A stretch of DNA of 64,000 nt from CAZPQM01 sp964588995 (GTDB taxonomy: Bacteria > Pseudomonadota > Alphaproteobacteria > Rickettsiales > UBA8987): the NCBI GenBank assembly GCA_964588995.1, contig CAZPQM010000003.1, positions 124,001 to 188,000 on the forward strand, in the 5' to 3' direction. The translations under genes and the position numbers were made by a program. Numbering within the stretch: position 1 is the stretch's first letter; each line of letters begins with the position of its first letter. Positions 16,032 through 25,139 of the stretch are shown piece after piece. Below the pieces are notes generated by a model that did not search any database, was not told where the DNA came from, and was given only the letters and a program-made list of their open reading frames with translations.

Positions 16032-16463
16032 TTATAAGGCTCCGGCCTTTTCCAGCTTAGCGATTTCAACTTCTGCGCGGAGTTCAATGTCCTGAAGGAT
16101 GCTTTCCAGAGCGGCATCATGCGTTTCTTCCTGCTCTTCACGCACCGTTTCAACCAATTGCTTAGCGGTTTCGGGCGCGATATTTCCATCCAGCATTTCA
16201 ATCCGCAGTTGCTCCAGATCATCCAGTAAGGTGCGGCCATGCCTGACGCGCGCCTGAATATCTCCCTGCGAGGTCACGGGCGGAACATCATTGATGGCCA
16301 GTAATCCTCCAAGCTGTACGGCTGGGGCGCTCGCCTGTGTACTGTCGACGTTACCGCTATCGCCGCTATCAATCAGAGATGAAAAATCGCCTGACGCCTC
16401 GGTTTTACGAGGCTTCTTAGACGAACCCGGACCTTTTGGCCCTCCGATATCGGATATACGCAT
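16032..16463 (-). CDS. fliX: Flagellar assembly regulator FliX
   Basis: In Caulobacter FliX couples early basal-body assembly to the sigma-54 activator FlbD. The 143-residue product from ATG 16463 begins MRISDIGGPKGPGSSKKPRK, the conserved FliX N-terminus. Its C-terminal half holds GDIQARVRHGRTLLDDLEQL and RIEMLDGNIAPETAKQLVET, also typical. The upstream in-frame ATG at 16487 lacks family similarity. It is divergent from flgI, as part of an alphaproteobacterial flagellar island. Confidence 0.93.
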   Translation of the reverse strand: MRISDIGGPKGPGSSKKPRKTEASGDFSSLIDSGDSGNVDSTQASAPAVQLGGLLAINDVPPVTSQGDIQARVRHGRTLLDDLEQLRIEMLDGNIAPETAKQLVETVREEQEETHDAALESILQDIELRAEVEIAKLEKAGAL

Positions 16464-16621
16464 GATTGCACCATAGCAGAAATTCATAATACCGGCAAAT
16501 AGTTAGCGTAAGAAGCCTGTAGCCTAGGAAAAACTTGCCTGTCAACGGCGGAAAGAGCCTGCCACCCGATCAAATTAATCGTAATAGGCTGAAAAACAAT
16601 ATTATTTCCAGTGGTGATAAT

Positions 16622-16637
16622 TGGCACGTTCCTTGCA
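16622..16637 (+). promoter_or_regulatory. Sigma-54 (-24/-12) promoter of the flgI operon
   Basis: TGGCACGTTCCTTGCA matches the consensus TGGCACG-N4-TTGC(A/T) with the exact spacing between the GG and GC dinucleotides. It sits 38 bases before the flgI ATG in a divergent intergenic region beside fliX. Flagellar middle genes of Caulobacter-type cascades use sigma-54 with FlbD, so the fit with context is strong. Confidence 0.9.
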
Positions 16638-16674
16638 TGTAATGTAGGTGGAAAGGGAATATTGAGAGGGTATT

Positions 16675-17853
16675 ATGAATAAATTACGCACGGGAAAATT
16701 ATTTCTCACCTGCTTATTAAGCCCAAAGGGCATGCAATTACTGGGCTATATTGCGCTATTGTTGAGCAGCATATTAGTTATTTTCGCGATGATGGTTTCA
16801 AGCGGCCACGCAAGCTCGCGCATTAAGGATATTGTTACCTTTGAAGGGATTCGCGACAACATCCTGATCGGCTACGGGCTGGTGGTCGGGCTGGACGGTA
16901 CCGGTGACCGGTTGCAGAACTCCCCATTTACCGAGAAAAGCTTGGAAGCGTTTTTGAGCCGGCTGGGTGTAAACACCATGGATATGAACCTGAATGCACG
17001 AAATGTGGCGGCGGTGACGGTGACCGGTACATTGCCGCCCTTTTCCCGCTCAGGTAGCCGGATCGACGTCACGGTGAGTACGCTCGGCGATGCACGAAGC
17101 CTGTCCGGTGGTACGCTGGTAGCCACCCCGCTGATGGGGCCGGATGGCAATTTATATGCAGTCGCGCAGGGTGCGGTAGCGATTGGCGGTTTCAAGGCGC
17201 TGGGTGATTCGGGCAGTACGGTGCAAGAGGGGGTTACCACTTCTGGCTACATCTCCAACGGTGCGATTGTTGAGCGTGAAATCGATTTTGATCTGGATTC
17301 ACTGGATACGGTGAATCTGGCGTTACGCAACCCTGATGTATCTACCGCTAAGCAGATCGCACAGGCGATCAATCAGGAAATGAATATGGGGCTCGCTAAG
17401 GCACTGGATTCCGGCACGGTACAAATGGAAGTGCCTGAGCAGTACGAGGATCAGGTCGCCATGCTCATCGCCGAGATTGAACAATTGCAGATCATCCCCG
17501 ATCAGCCTGCACGCATCCTCATTGATGAAGCGAGCGGCACTATCGTCATGAATGAAAATGTACGTATTGATACAGTTGCAATTGCACAGGGCAATCTGCT
17601 GATTCAAATCGCGGAAGGGTTTGATGTGAACCAGCCGAATGTGCTCGCTGACGGGCAGACCGTGGTAACGCCCGCTACGGCGGTGGGCGTGACGGAGCGA
17701 GGTATGCAGATGGCCGTGTTGGAAGAAGCGGGTAATCTGAACGAGCTGGTAGACGGGTTAAACACGCTTGGGGTCTCTCCGCGCGACTTAATCACGATTT
17801 TACAGTCGATTAAGGCCGCGGGTGCGCTGCAGGCCGATATTGAGATGAGGTAA
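16675..17853 (+). CDS. flgI: Flagellar P-ring protein FlgI
   Basis: FlgI forms the periplasmic P ring around the flagellar rod. The 392-residue precursor has an unusually long N-terminal export region (about 47 residues) with the hydrophobic core YIALLLSSILVIFAMMVSS and a likely cut after GHA. A second ATG at 16732 (MQLLGYIALL) would give an ordinary signal. The mature protein starts SRIKDIVTFEGIRDNILIGY and has GLVVGLDGTGD, RNVAAVTVTGTLPPFSRSG and the C-terminal LNTLGVSPRDLITILQSIKA. It follows the sigma-54 promoter and is first in the cluster. Confidence 0.97.
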   Translation: MNKLRTGKLFLTCLLSPKGMQLLGYIALLLSSILVIFAMMVSSGHASSRIKDIVTFEGIRDNILIGYGLVVGLDGTGDRLQNSPFTEKSLEAFLSRLGVNTMDMNLNARNVAAVTVTGTLPPFSRSGSRIDVTVSTLGDARSLSGGTLVATPLMGPDGNLYAVAQGAVAIGGFKALGDSGSTVQEGVTTSGYISNGAIVEREIDFDLDSLDTVNLALRNPDVSTAKQIAQAINQEMNMGLAKALDSGTVQMEVPEQYEDQVAMLIAEIEQLQIIPDQPARILIDEASGTIVMNENVRIDTVAIAQGNLLIQIAEGFDVNQPNVLADGQTVVTPATAVGVTERGMQMAVLEEAGNLNELVDGLNTLGVSPRDLITILQSIKAAGALQADIEMR

Positions 17854-17858
17854 TCTAG

Positions 17859-18209
17859 ATGACGGATATATTTACCAAAGGTATCGGCACGTTTACCCGC
17901 GAACAGGCAGCTTCCGCAAATACGCAGCAAACATTGCAAAAGCTGCAGGCGATGCAAAATCAGCGTTCGGAGGCTGAGGTCAGGGAGATAACGCAAGAGT
18001 TTGAGGCCATATTTATCTCGCAGATGCTGCGCAATATGTATGGCGGCATTGAAGTAGACCCTGTTTTTGGTGGCGGTTATGCCGAAGAAGTGTTCCGCGA
18101 TGTATTGCTGGATGAATATGGTCGTGTGATGGCCAAATCCGGCGGTGTGGGTATTTCCGATATGGTGCAAAAAGAATTACTGCAAATGCAGATGCAGGCA
18201 GGGAGGTAA
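17859..18209 (+). CDS. cheL: Rod-binding protein (FlgJ N-terminal type, CheL)
   Basis: Single-domain rod-binding proteins cap the growing flagellar rod; the muramidase half of enterobacterial FlgJ is absent. The 116-residue protein carries REITQEFEAIFISQMLRNMY (about residues 42-61) and GGGYAEEVFRDVLLDEYGRV, followed by SGGVGISDMVQKELL, the standard Rod-binding domain. It lies 5 bases after flgI and 2 bases before the next gene, in the order known for alphaproteobacterial clusters. Confidence 0.92.
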   Translation: MTDIFTKGIGTFTREQAASANTQQTLQKLQAMQNQRSEAEVREITQEFEAIFISQMLRNMYGGIEVDPVFGGGYAEEVFRDVLLDEYGRVMAKSGGVGISDMVQKELLQMQMQAGR

Positions 18210-18211
18210 TT

Positions 18212-18727
18212 ATGCCGATATATCATAATGATGTCGTGTCACTGACCGAAGAAGATCCCAAAAAGGCAACGATCAGCGCCGAGGACGGGCTTTCGTTCAA
18301 AGACATTATACAGGAAGTGGTAGCCTTGAAGTCCTTGCTCCAAACGGAAAACGAGCTGTTGAAAAAGCGCCAGTATGAGGCGGTGAAAGGACTCCAGGAT
18401 CGCAAAAATCAACTGATCCGCAAGCTGGAAATCCGCAAGGAGCTGCTCAAGCGCGGAGTAGGTTACGGCCGCTCGCTCAGCGAGGCGGAGAAAAAGGCGT
18501 TTCAGCAGGCGAATGACGGACTGAATACGTTGCTGACAGAAAATTACAACGAGGCGCTGATCGCCAAGGAAATTAACCGTAAAGTGGTGGATGCGGTAGT
18601 GCGTGCGGTGAAACAGCATGAAAACGCAGTCGGTGGGTACAACGCAGGTGGGTATAACATGAATAGCACCACGGGGCGCAATGTCTATAAAGATACGACC
18701 TCGCTTGCAGTGAACGAGTCGATTTAG
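18212..18727 (+). CDS. FlgN-like putative flagellar export chaperone
   Basis: The 171-residue protein is mostly helical and charged: IIQEVVALKSLLQTENELLK (about residues 31-50), then DRKNQLIRKLEIRKELLKRG and a C-terminal segment rich in Gly, Tyr and Asn (GGYNAGGYNMNSTTG). This pattern fits FlgN-type chaperones for the hook-junction proteins FlgK and FlgL, both encoded directly downstream. The position matches FlbY in Caulobacter as I recall it. The family call is by context and general character, not a diagnostic motif. Confidence 0.7.
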   Translation: MPIYHNDVVSLTEEDPKKATISAEDGLSFKDIIQEVVALKSLLQTENELLKKRQYEAVKGLQDRKNQLIRKLEIRKELLKRGVGYGRSLSEAEKKAFQQANDGLNTLLTENYNEALIAKEINRKVVDAVVRAVKQHENAVGGYNAGGYNMNSTTGRNVYKDTTSLAVNESI

Positions 18728-18748
18728 CGGGGTAGAGCAGGAGGGTAT

Positions 18749-21568
18749 ATGTCACTTAATTTAGCACTCGACAGCGCGGTCAGTTCGCTAAGGGCGAATC
18801 AGGAATCAATTAATGTCCTGACACAGAATATCGCTAATGCGAATTCGGAAAACTATACGCGGCAAGTAGCGCAACGACAGGCGTTGGTAACGGCAGGAAT
18901 TGCATCAGGTGTTCAGATTTCCGAAGTAAGCCGGCAAGTCGATGAGTTTCTCCTGCAAACGGCGCGTAAGCAGGTTTCGATTGTTTCCTCTGCAGAAAAG
19001 AAGACCGAAATCTATGATCAGCTGGAGCTGTTCTTTGGTGATCCTGCGAGCGGCAACAGCTTTAACACCTATGTAGATGGTTTTTTTGGCGCCATTACAG
19101 AGCTTTCCAACAATGCCGATCAGGTGCAGTTGCGTGGTAATGTGCTGGAGCAGGCGGAACGGCTTACGACCTATACCGCAAGTCTTGCGAATAATCTGGA
19201 AGAACTGCGCTTTGATGTGGATCGTGAAATCAAGCAGGAAATTGATGGGTTAAACAACCTCATTCTTGAACTCGATCAGGTCAATGAAGCGATTCTGGAA
19301 AACCGGCGCAACAATACGAACCTGAATGCGAATTTTGATGAACGCGACCGGATTCTGGATGAGATTGTGCAGATTGTGGATGTGCGGATTAATATCGACT
19401 CCAACGGTGCGGCCAATGTTTTTTTCAATCAAGGTGAATTGATTAATGCGACCGAGCCGTTTTTTGTAGAATATATTCCGGCCGTTTCTAAGCAGGTTTT
19501 TATCGATAGCGAACGGATCGACGCGATTGAGGTGCGGGGCTATAAACGCGATGGCTCGGTTGACATGGATCGTGCGCCGGTTACCTATGTGTCTGCCAGC
19601 AATGATGCTAATCAGGTAAATGGTATTAATGCCGGGCGGATTGCGGCGCTAATGGAAATGCGCGATACGGATATTCCGAAAATACTGGATCAGTTAGATG
19701 AATTTGCGGAGAACCTGCAAAACGCCTTCAATGCGATTCACAATGACGGGGTTGGTTATCCCCCAGCCAACCAGCTGACGGGTACCAAACTGATTGACCC
19801 GAATGACATCTATGATTTAAGCGGTGAGTGGCGTCTGACCGTGCTGAACGAAGACGGTAGCCCGGTCGATGATCCCTATCCTACCGGAGACGCGCTGAAT
19901 CCGTTAACCCTGAACCTGGATACGCTGGTCAGTACCGCCAACGGCCCGGGACAGGTCACGATGGATACCATCATTAAGGAAATCAATAACTACTTTGGCC
20001 CGCCTGTGCCGAAGGCCTCAGTTGGTCCGCTGGATGATATCAAGCTCGCGTCGGTGAATGATACGGTGAATATATCTGCTGCAACTTCGACTATGACGGT
20101 AACGGGCATTCCGACCCCGGGCGATCAGATTACACTGGATGATGGCATTAATCCGCCGCTGACCTTTACGTTTGCGAACGCACCTGCCGGGCCGGGGCAA
20201 ATTGAAATTAAGCAGACGTTCTCGGAGCAGGCGCAGGAAATTGCCAAGGTGTTGAATCAGCAGAGCAGCCCACCCACTAACATTCCGACCTATGAGGTCT
20301 CTGGCCTGACCATCGTGGCGACAGCGCGCACGTCCGGCTCAAATGCTAACGGTTCATTAAACATTATTACGGGTGCGGCGCCTACCGTTGCAGGAGGCGG
20401 ATTGCTGGCTGGTGGTGCTGATGCAACTGGCCAGATCACGCTCGATATAGAGGCGACTAATATCGGTAAGTTCGATAATGTACGGCTGGAAATTCAGCCA
20501 TCGCCGCCTTCTGCCGGGGTAACGACCAGCCTTCCAGCACCAGGGAATGTACCGGATCCGCTGTCAAGTTTTACCCAGTTTAATCTGGACGCTGGAGTGC
20601 GGGCGCGCTCAAGCGATAGCAGCGGCGGTAATAATTTTGTCTTTAACCTCCCTGCGGGAGCGAACCTGCAAGAAGGAGACCGGTTTGATATAGTTGTACC
20701 TGTGCTGGTTACTGAAGTCGATAATACGCAGTTCCCGGCGGTTACCACCACCTATCAGGATACGATTCGGTACGAATATATCGTGCCCGGGGACGGAGAA
20801 GACGTTCGCAATGAACGCTATCGGGCGTTAAGTGCGAGCACGGATAATTACTTTCAGAACGATACAAACGAGCCCTATATCCGTGCTGAACTGGTGGATA
20901 GCGAAGGCAGGGTTGTTGCAGATGGGGAGCCCGGCTATTTGCGATTGACAGCCAGCCGCGCGCGTACAGGCATTGCTATTGCAGAGTTGAACAGCAGCGA
21001 GAATGGGAATTTGACGCAGGATGTAGACGCAACGAGTCGGGGACTTTCTCATTTCCTTGGCCTCAACGACTTTTTCATCAGCGATGAGGGAAAGAAGAAT
21101 TCAGCGATCTCGTTGGATGTGCGTGATGACTACCTCAACAATACCAACAAATTGTCGTTAGGTGCGCTCAGCCGGTCCAAGCAGCCTTCGGACCCGGATG
21201 CAAACCCGCTTTATACTTATGAAGTCGGGCGTGGAAGTGATCAGACGGCGCAACGGCTGAATGATTTACAGCGTGACCTGGTCAATTTTGATGCAGCAGG
21301 TGATATTCCGGCACTGACGACGACCTTCAGCTCATATACGGCGGAAATTACCAGCTTTACGGCAAGGCGGGTCAATCTGGCTACTGCTACCTTCTCGCAG
21401 GAGTCGGCCTTGGGAGATGCGTTCATCAAACGTATTGAGGCGGTAGGAGGCGTAAATATTGACGAAGAACTCGCCAATACCGTGTTATTTCAAAATAACT
21501 ATCAGGCATCAGCGCGGCTCATCACAGTTGTAGACGAGCTATTTGCCGCATTGATTGATGCGTTTTAG
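18749..21568 (+). CDS. flgK: Flagellar hook-associated protein 1 (FlgK), long form
   Basis: FlgK is the first hook-filament junction protein. The N-terminus has LNLALDSAVSSLRANQESIN and VLTQNIANANSENYTRQVAQ; the C-terminus has SAIRVD-like VNIDEELANTVLFQNNYQAS and ARLITVVDELFAAL, both pairing in the D0 coiled coil. At 939 residues it is much longer than the E. coli protein (547). The surplus is in the surface-exposed middle (about residues 330-760), which is rich in Thr, Pro, Gly and Asp. GGAGGG precedes the ATG. Confidence 0.96.
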   Translation: MSLNLALDSAVSSLRANQESINVLTQNIANANSENYTRQVAQRQALVTAGIASGVQISEVSRQVDEFLLQTARKQVSIVSSAEKKTEIYDQLELFFGDPASGNSFNTYVDGFFGAITELSNNADQVQLRGNVLEQAERLTTYTASLANNLEELRFDVDREIKQEIDGLNNLILELDQVNEAILENRRNNTNLNANFDERDRILDEIVQIVDVRINIDSNGAANVFFNQGELINATEPFFVEYIPAVSKQVFIDSERIDAIEVRGYKRDGSVDMDRAPVTYVSASNDANQVNGINAGRIAALMEMRDTDIPKILDQLDEFAENLQNAFNAIHNDGVGYPPANQLTGTKLIDPNDIYDLSGEWRLTVLNEDGSPVDDPYPTGDALNPLTLNLDTLVSTANGPGQVTMDTIIKEINNYFGPPVPKASVGPLDDIKLASVNDTVNISAATSTMTVTGIPTPGDQITLDDGINPPLTFTFANAPAGPGQIEIKQTFSEQAQEIAKVLNQQSSPPTNIPTYEVSGLTIVATARTSGSNANGSLNIITGAAPTVAGGGLLAGGADATGQITLDIEATNIGKFDNVRLEIQPSPPSAGVTTSLPAPGNVPDPLSSFTQFNLDAGVRARSSDSSGGNNFVFNLPAGANLQEGDRFDIVVPVLVTEVDNTQFPAVTTTYQDTIRYEYIVPGDGEDVRNERYRALSASTDNYFQNDTNEPYIRAELVDSEGRVVADGEPGYLRLTASRARTGIAIAELNSSENGNLTQDVDATSRGLSHFLGLNDFFISDEGKKNSAISLDVRDDYLNNTNKLSLGALSRSKQPSDPDANPLYTYEVGRGSDQTAQRLNDLQRDLVNFDAAGDIPALTTTFSSYTAEITSFTARRVNLATATFSQESALGDAFIKRIEAVGGVNIDEELANTVLFQNNYQASARLITVVDELFAALIDAF

Positions 21569-21582
21569 AAAAGGGGGACATT

Positions 21583-22506
21583 ATGCTTACACGGGTTAGT
21601 ACACAAGCGGTTTACACTACGGCAATCAGTGACATTAACGCGACACAGACGCGACTTGCCAAATTGCAGGAGCAGATTTCCAGCGGACGCGATGCTTCGA
21701 CATTTTCCGAGTTGGGAAGCCGTACGCTACGTACGCTCGATCTGGAAGAAGAAATCGCAGGAACAGAAAAATACGTTCGTAATAACGACGTTATTGTTTC
21801 GCGCTTGCGCCAGCAGGATATTAGCATCTCTCTGTTGGAAGATGTGGCGTCGGAGATTCGTTCACAAATTGCGCTCAAACGCTCACCTTCCGGCAATGCG
21901 GTTGATTTAACGAATTTTGTGGACAACACGCTGGAGCGGATGAAGGATGCGCTCAATATCGAGCAGGCCGGGCGGTTTCTGTTCTCAGGTTCAAAAACCG
22001 AGCGTCCGCCTATTGCCGAAACAGGATTTGCTACCAGCAATCTGATCAATGAAGAGCCAACCGACAGTTATTATCAGGGTGATTATGTGCGTTTTGGCGT
22101 TCAGGCCTCGGATAATCTCGAGATCGAATATGGCGTTACGGCGGGCGAGCCGGCTATTCAAAAGCTGATTGGTTCCTTGTTCTTTGTCAAAGAAGCGGAG
22201 ACCTATGATAATTACAGTGATGATCAGGAAGCATTTCTCTTAAAAGCGCTGGATAATGTCAACCAGTCGATCCAGGAGCTGGCCGGAGTACGCAATAAGA
22301 TAGGTAATGATATTGTTAGTCTGGAAGATACCAATGACACCCATGCGCGATTGAAGGAAGAACTGACAATCGTCTTGAATGACCTGACGGGTACGGATGT
22401 CGTGGATGCGTCCATACAAATTTCATTGTCAGAATCCGTTTTACAGGCAACGCTGCAAACCTTTGCCCGCATCAGCGATTTAAAATTGTCCGATTTCTTA
22501 CGATAA
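21583..22506 (+). CDS. flgL: Flagellar hook-associated protein 3 (FlgL)
   Basis: FlgL forms the second layer of the hook-filament junction. The 307-residue protein begins MLTRVSTQAVYTTAISDINA and TRLAKLQEQISSGRDASTFS, a flagellin-type D0/D1 region. It has AGRFLFSGSKTERPPIAETG, the usual FlgL block, and ends with ISLSESVLQATLQTFARISD, the flagellin-like C-terminal helix. It is 14 bases downstream of flgK, and AAGGGGG precedes the ATG. Confidence 0.95.
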   Translation: MLTRVSTQAVYTTAISDINATQTRLAKLQEQISSGRDASTFSELGSRTLRTLDLEEEIAGTEKYVRNNDVIVSRLRQQDISISLLEDVASEIRSQIALKRSPSGNAVDLTNFVDNTLERMKDALNIEQAGRFLFSGSKTERPPIAETGFATSNLINEEPTDSYYQGDYVRFGVQASDNLEIEYGVTAGEPAIQKLIGSLFFVKEAETYDNYSDDQEAFLLKALDNVNQSIQELAGVRNKIGNDIVSLEDTNDTHARLKEELTIVLNDLTGTDVVDASIQISLSESVLQATLQTFARISDLKLSDFLR

Positions 22507-22545
22507 GCTTTTTTACAATTTGCTAACCAGGAGGGAGATGATACA

Positions 22546-23064
22546 ATGCATGTACAAACGCACGAGTTAGAGGAGGCAACCGCCCAACCTATGAGTGAAA
22601 GCCCTGCAAAACTGGAAGACGAAAAAACAAAAGAGCTACGTATAGATAGCCGCTTTGGTGCTATAACAGTGGATTTGGAAAATGCAGTCTATTTCCCGCA
22701 AGGGTTGCTGGGGCTGAAAAATGACATTCACTTCGCCATTACGGATTTTCCACAAGGCATGGGGCAGTTTAAATTGCTGCAGTGCCTCAACGATCATGCA
22801 ATGTCCTTTATTGTGCTGCCGCTCAATATCGATAATAAACTGATTGCGCGCAAAGATATGGAAGATGCCGCCCGGGTGCTGAATATCGAGCTGAAGCATC
22901 TGGTGTGCCTGCTGATCGTATCCGTCAAGCGTACCCCGGAAGGGAGCGACATCACGGCGAATGTACGTGCCCCCGTTCTGATTGATACGAACGATAAGGC
23001 GGGTATTCAATATGTGTTCCCGCATAATAAATACGATATCCGCACGCCGCTCGGCAGTATTTAA
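22546..23064 (+). CDS. fliW: Flagellar assembly factor FliW
   Basis: FliW binds flagellin and antagonises CsrA, tying flagellin synthesis to export. The 172-residue product has an N-terminal extension of about 30 residues, then SRFGAITVDLENAVYFPQGL, LGLKNDIHFAITDFPQGMGQ and FKLLQCLNDHAMSFIVLPLN, followed by KHLVCLLIVSVKRTPEGSDI and TANVRAPVLIDTNDKAGIQY. These are FliW blocks. No csrA gene is present in the window. GGAGGGAG precedes the ATG. Confidence 0.93.
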   Translation: MHVQTHELEEATAQPMSESPAKLEDEKTKELRIDSRFGAITVDLENAVYFPQGLLGLKNDIHFAITDFPQGMGQFKLLQCLNDHAMSFIVLPLNIDNKLIARKDMEDAARVLNIELKHLVCLLIVSVKRTPEGSDITANVRAPVLIDTNDKAGIQYVFPHNKYDIRTPLGSI

Positions 23065-23085
23065 CCCGCACTTTACGGGGATTTC

Positions 23086-24258
23086 ATGAAGCAATATGCC
23101 TATGTCAACCGGTTCAGCTGTTTAGGCGATACGTGTGAAGATACGTGCTGCAAGGGTTGGGGCATGCAGGTGGATGCCGATACGGTCAAAAAATACGAGC
23201 GGGAAGCCCCGGAATTGCTGGAAGCCGTTACCAGCGGTGAAGCCGAGCATATCATGAAGCGCGACCCGGAGACGGATTATTGCGTTAAATTTCAGGACGG
23301 GTTGTGCAGCATTCATGCGAGTAGGGGGGAGGGGTTTCTCGGTGATGCCTGTCATTTTTTTCCGCGGATTACGCGCGCGTTCGGTGAAGTGCGGACCATG
23401 GCGGCCTCGCTTTCCTGCCCGGAAATTGCCCGCCTGACTCTGCTGGAGGAGGATGCCTTTGAGCGGGTGGAAGAGGATATAGAACGGCTGCCTTATAGCT
23501 TGAAAAATTATTTGCCGGAAGGCATGGCTCCCGAGGACGCACTGACGATACAGGATCAGCTGGTGCAGTTTGCGCTGGATACGGACCGCACGCCGGAGCG
23601 CGCAGCCGCCAGCCTCATATTGCTACTGTTTACGTTAGAGGGGCGGAAAGAGGCCGACTGGCCGATGACGGTGAAGATGTATCTCAGTATGGTCGAAAAT
23701 ATGCTGCCTACGCCGCAGAGCAAGCAGGAACTGGACTACTATTTTCTGCTGCAAACCTTGCGCGGGCTAATCTTCGCATCGAAGAAAACCGCGCGACCAC
23801 GTCTGGAGGCGACCTTCACACGGATGGAGAAAGCGCTCGGCATGGAGATTGATCGCAACACGCTGGATATTCTGCTCAACCCGCAAGCGGAAGGGGCAGT
23901 CAAACGGCTGGAGGAAGGCTGGAAAAACCATTCTCAGCACGCGCTATTTGCTAACGTGTTGCGGCGTTGGCTAGCCACGCAGTTAACCGCAACCAGCCTC
24001 CCGTTTTCCGGGTTTGGTCGGGATATGAAGGAAAAGGCGGTGATTCTCGCCGTCCGTTTTGCAACCGTGCGGCTGGCGCTGATGGCGCTCGCTACCGAGC
24101 AGGAAACCGTCGAAGAAAGCGCGATGATTGAAACCGTGCAAAGCCTCGCGCGCTTTATGGATCATTTAAGCGATCCGGAACTCTCGATGAATCTTTACCG
24201 TGACGCCGAGTGGCTGACTGAAGCACGTCTGCGCGCGCTGGTCGGGGATTTGGCTTAG
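23086..24258 (+). CDS. fliB: FliB-type flagellin lysine N-methylase
   Basis: FliB methylates surface lysines of flagellin in Salmonella, probably through a cysteine-bound metal or iron-sulfur cofactor. The 390-residue protein starts MKQYAYVNRFSCLGDTCEDT with Cys12, Cys17, Cys21 and Cys22 followed by GWGMQVD, then DYCVKFQDGLCSIHASRG and FLGDACHFFPRITRAFG, the Cys clusters that define this family. It ends the flagellar run 21 bases after fliW, which suggests the filament of this organism is methylated. Confidence 0.9.
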   Translation: MKQYAYVNRFSCLGDTCEDTCCKGWGMQVDADTVKKYEREAPELLEAVTSGEAEHIMKRDPETDYCVKFQDGLCSIHASRGEGFLGDACHFFPRITRAFGEVRTMAASLSCPEIARLTLLEEDAFERVEEDIERLPYSLKNYLPEGMAPEDALTIQDQLVQFALDTDRTPERAAASLILLLFTLEGRKEADWPMTVKMYLSMVENMLPTPQSKQELDYYFLLQTLRGLIFASKKTARPRLEATFTRMEKALGMEIDRNTLDILLNPQAEGAVKRLEEGWKNHSQHALFANVLRRWLATQLTATSLPFSGFGRDMKEKAVILAVRFATVRLALMALATEQETVEESAMIETVQSLARFMDHLSDPELSMNLYRDAEWLTEARLRALVGDLA

Positions 24259-24827
24259 GCGTTGATGCCAAGGCCTTCGCCGCGGGTAAGGTCGGGTGTG
24301 TTACTTGGCGCGAGGTAGCCAAGATTATCGGTAAGTGCCTCACCAGCATAGACAATACCAGCAAACCCTACTACAGCACTCATCATTTCCGCGTAATAAG
24401 CCGGACGGTCCTGCTCTGCCTCTTCCTGCTGCTTTCTTTGTTCTTCTGCTGCAAGTTTTTGTTGTTGTTCAGTTTCAGCTTGCTGTTGCGTCTGCTGCGC
24501 TGCGTAGGCGGCTTCCTGTGTGGGATTCACATTGGTGCTTCGCTCCTCGAATAAGGCTTTTTCCAGAGCCATGCGATCATCCACAGGTAACTTTTCAATA
24601 AGCTTTTCCGCATTCGGGTGGCTGCGTAAATACTGGTCGAGCTGTTCAATAGCTTGCTGGGCTTCAGGAGTTCCTGCATATTGCTGAATGTAATTGGCCA
24701 TCTGCATAAGCCAAATTTCAGTTGCATGATCCTGCTGTGCCTGCAATGCATCATATTCGGCATCACCAGCCGACTGGCCTGTCATCAGCGCCTCAACCTC
24801 GGATCTGTCCTGCACCTGCTGTATCAT
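24255..24827 (-). CDS. Hypothetical Gln-rich coiled-coil protein
   Basis: The 190-residue protein is not recognised. Residues 1-100 are helical and acidic (IEQLDQYLRSHPNAEKLIEK). Residues about 105-142 form a Gln/Glu/Ala coiled coil (AAYAAQQTQQQAETEQQQKL). A weakly hydrophobic stretch follows (MSAVVGFAGIVYAGEAL, about 148-164), ending in a Gly/Asn tail. No signal peptide. It converges with fliB with a three-base overlap and has its own extended -10 promoter. A link to motility is only by position. Confidence 0.65.
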   Translation of the reverse strand: MIQQVQDRSEVEALMTGQSAGDAEYDALQAQQDHATEIWLMQMANYIQQYAGTPEAQQAIEQLDQYLRSHPNAEKLIEKLPVDDRMALEKALFEERSTNVNPTQEAAYAAQQTQQQAETEQQQKLAAEEQRKQQEEAEQDRPAYYAEMMSAVVGFAGIVYAGEALTDNLGYLAPSNTPDLTRGEGLGINA

Positions 24828-24851
24828 CCTGTTTCCTTCAATTTGAATTAA

Positions 24852-24860
24852 ATTATACCA
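24852..24860 (-). promoter_or_regulatory. Extended -10 promoter of the coiled-coil gene
   Basis: On the minus strand this reads TGGTATAAT, a perfect extended -10 element, 24 bases upstream of the ATG at 24827. GAAGGAAACAGG between them supplies the ribosome site. Confidence 0.6.
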
Positions 24861-24915
24861 TAAAAAGGTGAAGAAAAGGTTAATTGAATGGCGATCAGTG
24901 CATTATTACAAAAGT

Positions 24916-25138
24916 CGTCATTGCGAGCGGCGTAGCCGCGCGGCAATCTGGTGTAGGGGGCAACTAGCCTGAGACGGCCACGGCGTTAAAACGCCTCGCC
25001 GTGACGGAGCCAGCTGCCTGAGATTATGTCGCCTTCGGCTCGTAATGACGGGCATATGGCCTGAGATCACCACGTCGGGCTAAAGCCCTCCTCGTGATGA
25101 CGGGCAAGCGATCCTTCGCTTTCGCTCAGGATGACGGT
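24916..25138. repeat. Block of dispersed palindromic repeats between the coiled-coil gene and rmlA
   Basis: This 223-base gap carries five repeat units and no gene: CGTCATTGCGAGCGGCG...GCGCGGCAATCT (24916-24949), GAGACGGCCACGGCG...CGCCTCGCCGTGACG (24970-25006), GATTATGTCGCCTTCGGCTC (from 25022), CCTGAGATCACCACG...CTCGTGATGACG (about 25060-25102) and GATCCTTCGCTTTCGCTCAG...GATGACG (25109-25136). The last could fold in the rmlA 3' end. Confidence 0.8.
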
Positions 25139-25139
25139 G

